Source: Bauldia sp.
GTDB lineage: Bacteria; Pseudomonadota; Alphaproteobacteria; Rhizobiales; Kaistiaceae
DNA length: 10,829 bases
Direction of reading: 5' to 3'
NCBI GenBank assembly: GCA_020442095.1
Contig: JAGRKY010000018.1
Location: 1-10,829 of the forward strand
Shown here: positions 7,342 to 10,829 of the stretch, piece by piece
Numbering within the stretch: position 1 is the stretch's first letter
Layout of the letters: each line of letters opens with the position of its first letter
Program-made: the position numbers and the translations under genes
Notes under the pieces: model-generated
The model's input: only the letters and a program-made list of their open reading frames with translations
Databases searched by the model: none
Told to the model about the DNA's origin: nothing

Positions 7342-9437
7342 CCGGTCGCCCATCGCTGCCGCATCCGGGCGGCGATATCGATCCGCGGTGCGCCCGGTGC
7401 CGCGCTCCTGCCGGCGCCGGCAAGCGCCGGCGGCCATAGCCTCACCGCGAAGCGATCGAGGATCTGGTCAGGGATGAAGCGGCTGCGCTGGGCAAGCACA
7501 TGCCGGTCGCCGCGCCGCGACTGCTGCTGGACGTAGCAGCGCTGCGGTGTGACCAGGTCGAGCGAATCCCGCGCCCGGGTCATCGCGACATAGAGCAACC
7601 GCCGCTCCTCCTCGATCTCCTCGGTGGTGCCGACGCCGAGGTCGGAGGGGATGCAGCCGTCGATGCAGTTCAGCACGAAGACCGACTTCCATTCCTGCCC
7701 CTTGGCGGAATGGATGGTCGACAGGATCAGGTAGTCCTCGTCGAGGAGGGCGGGGCCGGCCTCATCGCTGGTCGCGCCCGGCGGATCGAGGGTGAGCTCG
7801 GTGAGGAAGCGCTCGCGCGAGGCATAGCCGCCGGCGATCTGGCCGAGCTGGACGAGATCGGCGAGGCGGACGGCGGCATCGTCGTGGATGCGCTCGAGAT
7901 GCGGCTCGTACCACTGGCGGACCTGCTCGAGCTCGGCCGGCCAGCCGGCTTTGCGGGCGGCGAGGCCCGACAGGAGGTCGCGGAAGGCCGGCCAGTCTTC
8001 AGCCGCCGCGCCGGGCGGAGCGAAGCCGGCAAGCGCGGTGGCGAGGTCGGGCGTCTCCGCGATGCGGTCGAGCACTTGTGCCGCGGTCGCCGGGCCGATG
8101 CCGGGCAGGATCTGCAGCACCCGGAATCCGGCGACGCGGTCGCGCGGATTTTCCGCAAGCCGGAGCACCGCCAGCATGTCCTTGACGTGCTTCGAGTCGA
8201 GGAACTTGAGGCCGCCGAACTTGACGAAGGGGATGTTGCGCCGGGTGAGCTCGACCTCGAGCGGGCCGGAGTGATGCGCGGCGCGGAAGAGCACCGCCTG
8301 CTCCTTCAGCGCCATGCCGGTCTCGCGGTTCTCCAGCACCCTGTCGACGACGTAATCGGCCTGGCCGGCATCGTCGAGGACACGGACGATCGTCGGCTTG
8401 CCGCCGCCGGCGCGCCCCGTCCACAGGTCCTTGGTGTAGCGCTCGGCGGCGAGGCCGATCACCGCGTTGGAGGCGTCGAGGATCTCGGGCGTCGAACGGT
8501 AGTTGCGGGCGAGCGTGACGATGGCAGCTTGCGGCTGGAATTCCTTCGGGAAGTCGAGGATGTTGCGGACCGTTGCGGCGCGGAAGGAATAGATCGACTG
8601 CGCATCGTCACCGACCACCGTCACCCCGGCTCCGGTCGGCTTGAGGGCCAGCAGGATGCGCGACTGGAGGCGGTTGGTATCCTGGTATTCGTCGACCAGC
8701 ACATGATCGAAGCGCGCGCCGGCCTCGGCGCCGAAGGCAGGCTCCGACAGCATCTCGGCGAGGTAGAGCAGGAGGTCGTCGTAGTCGAGGACGTTCTGGC
8801 GCTGCTTCGCCTCGACATAGGCGGCGAAGAGGGTGCGGAGCTCCGCCTCCCAGTCGGCGCACCACGGGAAGGCCTTCGCCAGCACGTCGTCGAGTTCCGC
8901 CTGCTCGTTGACCGTGCGCGAATAGATGGCGAGGCAGGTTGCCTTGAGCGGAAAGCGCTTCTCGGTCTTCGAGTAGCCGAGTTCGTGGCGGACGAGGTTG
9001 ACGAGGTCGGCCGAGTCGCTGCGGTCGTGGATGGTGAAGGACGGGTCGAGACCGATCTCGGGCGCGCGCTCGCGCAACAGCCGCGCGCCGATCGCGTGGA
9101 AGGTGCCCGACCATGTCAGCGCCGCGGTCGCCGCCTGGGCCTTGGCGCCCATCGCCTGGCCGACGATACGCTCGACCCGCCGCGACATCTCCGCCGCCGC
9201 CCGGCGCGAGAAGGTGAGGAGCAGGATGCGGCGCGGATCGGCCCCGCCGACGATCAGGTGCGCGACCCGGTGGGCGAGCGTCGCGGTCTTGCCGGAGCCC
9301 GCGCCGGCGATGACGAGCAGCGCGCGATCGGAAGCGTGCTCGGCGGCGCGCCGCTGGTCGGGATTGAGCGTATCGAGATAAGCGGTCACGGGACGAATCG
9401 GCTGTTCGAGGGCGCGCGTCCAGCAAATCTGATTCAT
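7338..9437 (-). CDS. UvrD/Rep/PcrA-like superfamily 1A ATP-dependent DNA helicase
   Basis: A 699-residue 3'-to-5' DNA helicase/translocase of the UvrD family, probably acting in DNA repair or at stalled forks. Motifs in order from ATG 9437: Q motif LNPDQRRA (24-31), Walker A GAGSGKT (45-51), Ia TFSRRAA (75-81), II VDEYQDTN (248-255), III VGDDAQSIYSFRAA (275-288), IV ARNYRS (310-315), a hairpin-helix-like LPGIGPATA (444-452), V STIHSAKGQEW (573-583) and VI ERRLLYVAMTRARDSL (611-626). All are intact. The C-terminal tail (about 665-699) is Ala/Pro/Arg-rich. The frame stays open well upstream of 9437, but that part lies opposite the secreted-protein gene and lacks family character. GTG 9389 (residue 17) is an alternative start; neither has a good Shine-Dalgarno. 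It is shorter than E. coli UvrD (720) and may be a paralogue, so I give no symbol. Its stop overlaps the ATPase gene's stop. Confidence 0.93.
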
Positions 9438-9840
9438 GTTTTGTTCGCAAACGGTAAACGCGGATATATCCCGTTCGTGTATGTGCTCGCGCACGTGCCA
9501 TCCTGCCCGCGCCGGTTTCCGGGCCGGGTGCCGAGGGAATGGGGTGGCGGGTGCCTCTGCAACGCCGGCCGGGCAGTCCGAAAATGGGCGCTTCAGCTGT
9601 ACCCGCCGCGGTGTTCGTTTGCGAGACGACCGCGGATGCGCAACCCGCCCGCGTCGATGACGCCTCGCGAACGCGCCCCTTCGCGGGTGGGATTGGCTCC
9701 AGTACGGGGCCGGTTTGGGGGAGGGGGAATAGGTCGTTATTTTCTTTGCCTTAAAGAGATCAAGCAGGCGAGCCCGATCCACGGGCCCTGTTATGTTCGG
9801 AAACCTGCCTTGCGAGGCACTTTGTTCAAAGGACCGGCCC
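9438..9840. other. 403-nt divergent intergenic region, no gene seen
   Basis: This stretch separates the divergent helicase (-) and secreted-protein (+) genes and should contain both promoters. I find no RNA gene or conserved coding frame. Near the helicase start, the - strand has GAAC-N7-GAAT, one base from the GAAC-N7-GAAC LexA box known in alphaproteobacteria, but it overlaps the start codon. A hairpin can form between CTCGCGAA (9664-9671) and TTCGCGGG (9680-9687), 8 bp including one G-T pair. A G-rich run (about 9717-9728) and a T-rich patch (9737-9750) lie closer to the secreted-protein gene. I cannot place promoter elements with confidence. Confidence 0.5.
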
Positions 9841-10320
9841 ATGAAGATCTCGAAGACGGTTGCATTCCTGGTTGGTGTGGGAGCGCTGATTTCCGCTGCG
9901 GTCCCCGCGGCAGCGGATCCGCAGAGAGTGATCGATGCCGCTTCGGACCGCAGATACCTTTTCACCATGAGTGCGGTCTCGGGATCCTTTGCTGAAGACA
10001 TGCTCACGCTCGACGGCGTCCCGCTGGTCGTCTACTTCACCGACCGTCCCTACCGGCAAGCGGGACAGATGAGCCTCGAGGATTTCATGGCGCTTTGGCA
10101 GGGGGACGCCGAAGACCTGAGCAAAGACCCGCCCAATGCAGAGCTTGCCGTCTATTCTCCCGGCGGCGACACGCATTCGGTATTGATCGTCAATCAGCCG
10201 GAGGTGGGCGACGGATCGTTGTCGTTTCATGTCAAGATTCTGGATGAGACGCTTCCAGCGACCTTCGGCCACGCGACCTTGTTCATTGATGCATTTCCCT
10301 GCGCCGTGAACGGTTGCTGA
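9841..10320 (+). CDS. Small secreted protein of unknown function
   Basis: I do not recognise this 159-residue protein. An N-terminal signal peptide is clear: Lys-rich start (MKISK), hydrophobic core VAFLVGVGALISAAV (7-21) and likely cleavage after AAA25 before Asp26. It should be exported to the periplasm or beyond. The mature part of about 134 residues has no further membrane segment. It is acidic and carries a compact block VVYFTDRPYRQAGQMSLEDFMALW (63-86), followed by DPPNAELAVYSPGG (96-109). The latter part alternates strands: SVLIVN, SLSFHVKIL, ATLFIDAF. Cys154 and Cys159 are the only cysteines; Cys159 is the last residue, so a C-terminal disulfide or metal site is possible. ATG 9841 is preferred over ATG 9793 because AAAGGA (9828-9833) is spaced 7 nt away and the signal peptide then begins properly. 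It is not co-directional with either neighbour and appears to be a single-gene unit. A calcium-like or nucleotide-binding motif is not seen. Confidence 0.8.
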   Translation: MKISKTVAFLVGVGALISAAVPAAADPQRVIDAASDRRYLFTMSAVSGSFAEDMLTLDGVPLVVYFTDRPYRQAGQMSLEDFMALWQGDAEDLSKDPPNAELAVYSPGGDTHSVLIVNQPEVGDGSLSFHVKILDETLPATFGHATLFIDAFPCAVNGC

Positions 10321-10328
10321 ACTCCGGG

Positions 10329-10358
10329 CCGGGCGCTCGCATTCCCGGGAGCGTCCGG
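10329..10358. terminator. Candidate hairpin terminator between convergent genes
   Basis: CCGGGCGCTC (10329-10338) pairs with GAGCGTCCGG (10349-10358) to form a 10-bp stem with one G-U pair and a 10-nt loop. It starts 8 nt after the secreted-protein stop and lies in the 137-nt gap facing the dinB 3' end, where a terminator is expected. There is no T run on either side, so any termination would be weak or factor-assisted. The rest of the gap (10359-10457) shows only a short GC palindrome, GACGGGCCGTC (10410-10420). Confidence 0.5.
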
Positions 10359-10457
10359 AACAACACCAGCGACGGCCGCCGGAGGCGGGTTGGGTAACGC
10401 TCGTGTTTTGACGGGCCGTCGATGCCGCGCCTGGTGGTCCCGAGACGACCGGTCCGC

Positions 10458-10829
10458 TCAAAGCTCCTTTTCGGCGAGTTCGCGGAAGCCGTCGGGCACC
10501 GAGCGGGCGCCGCCGAGGAGAAGGTGCCCATAGGTCAAGGCTTCGCGGCCGAAGCGCTCGCGGACGGCGTCGACCGCCCGATCGGCGAGCCAGCGGCGCG
10601 CGCCCCGCCGGGCGCCCGGGCGGCGCGGCTCGTCGGCGAGGCCGAGCGGCAGGTCGAGCTGCAGCATCGCCTGTTCCTCGATGTGGGACACCGAGATCGC
10701 GAGCAGCGAGATCGTTCGTTCCTCCGGGTGGTCGGCAAGCGCGTTCCTCACCAGGTCCTCCGCGACCTCGGCGAGGATGGCCGTTGCCGCGACCGGCGCC
10801 GACAGCGTGACCGACCGGGTTACCGCGCT
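10458..10829 (-). CDS. dinB: DNA polymerase IV (DinB), C-terminal part, cut by window edge
   Basis: DinB is an error-prone Y-family polymerase that bypasses lesions and extends misaligned primers. Only the last 123 codons lie in the window; the catalytic palm, thumb and most of the fingers lie beyond base 10829, so activity cannot be assessed. The visible part begins inside the little-finger domain with RSVTLSAPVAAT (residues 5-16 of the fragment) and continues with the typical ERTISLLAISVSHIEE (37-52). QLDLPL (57-62) resembles a beta-clamp-binding motif. A roughly 55-residue Arg-rich extension follows, including DRAVDAVRERFGREAL, a pattern common at the end of alphaproteobacterial Pol IV. 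The in-frame GTG near 10751 is internal, since conserved sequence continues upstream to the window edge. No second gene follows on the same strand, so this is the end of the transcription unit. Confidence 0.87.
   Translation of the reverse strand, partial: SAVTRSVTLSAPVAATAILAEVAEDLVRNALADHPEERTISLLAISVSHIEEQAMLQLDLPLGLADEPRRPGARRGARRWLADRAVDAVRERFGREALTYGHLLLGGARSVPDGFRELAEKEL

Noticed and set aside
7500..9995. An 831-codon open frame on the + strand, antisense to the helicase gene
   Set aside because: It is the mirror of a highly conserved GC-rich helicase gene; its product is rich in Arg, Glu, Asp and Gly without recognisable domains, and long antisense frames are common in such DNA.
9438..10007. 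In-frame upstream extension of the helicase (190 extra residues)
   Set aside because: The extension runs antisense to the signal-peptide region of the secreted-protein gene, is low in family character, and the Q motif already lies 24 residues after ATG 9437.
10410..10420. GACGGGCCGTC palindrome as a terminator
   Set aside because: It has a 1-nt centre and cannot form a normal hairpin loop, and the T run precedes rather than follows it on the + strand.

Overview
The window is GC-rich throughout (apart from one AT-rich patch near 3500-3580) and carries densely packed genes. The gene content (dnaX-ybaB-recR, an FCD-type GntR regulator beside a FrcBCA-like sugar importer, a 699-residue UvrD-like helicase and a DinB of alphaproteobacterial type) suggests a chromosomal segment of an alphaproteobacterium, probably of the order Hyphomicrobiales (Rhizobiales). 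That placement is inferred from gene style; no rRNA or other taxonomic marker is present.

Region 1 (1-3417, + strand) is a replication/recombination operon: the 3' two-thirds of dnaX (clamp-loader gamma/tau subunit), ybaB/ebfC (nucleoid-associated protein) and recR (recombination mediator). In many bacteria these three sit side by side. Here two metabolic-looking genes lie between ybaB and recR: a classical short-chain dehydrogenase/reductase and a cupin of the 2,4'-dihydroxyacetophenone dioxygenase type. Junctions are 3, 23 and 3 nt, so all are probably co-transcribed.

Region 2 (3418-7341, + strand) begins with a 242-nt intergenic region that is AT-rich in its middle and holds an imperfect 22-bp dyad. 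A GntR/FCD regulator follows, then a three-gene ABC importer of the simple-sugar (CUT2) class: periplasmic binding protein, permease and single-domain ATPase. A perfect 12-bp stem-loop lies between the binding-protein and permease genes, and permease and ATPase overlap by 4 nt. The substrate cannot be read from the sequence, and no sugar-catabolic gene lies next to it.

Region 3 (7338-9437, - strand) is a complete UvrD/Rep/PcrA-like helicase gene that converges on the transporter operon so closely that the two stop codons share the tetranucleotide CTAG. A 403-nt non-coding stretch separates its start from a small divergent gene (9841-10320, +) for an unrecognised secreted protein. The window ends in the 3' part of dinB (DNA polymerase IV) on the - strand, with a hairpin in the convergent gap.

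The flanks therefore hold DNA replication/repair functions (clamp loader, RecR, helicase, Pol IV), with a carbohydrate-uptake locus between them. I see no tRNA, rRNA, CRISPR array, insertion sequence, prophage gene or toxin-antitoxin pair, and no clear new multi-gene system. The points most worth following are the SDR-cupin insertion in the recombination operon, the regulatory DNA around the GntR-transporter locus, and the small secreted protein.
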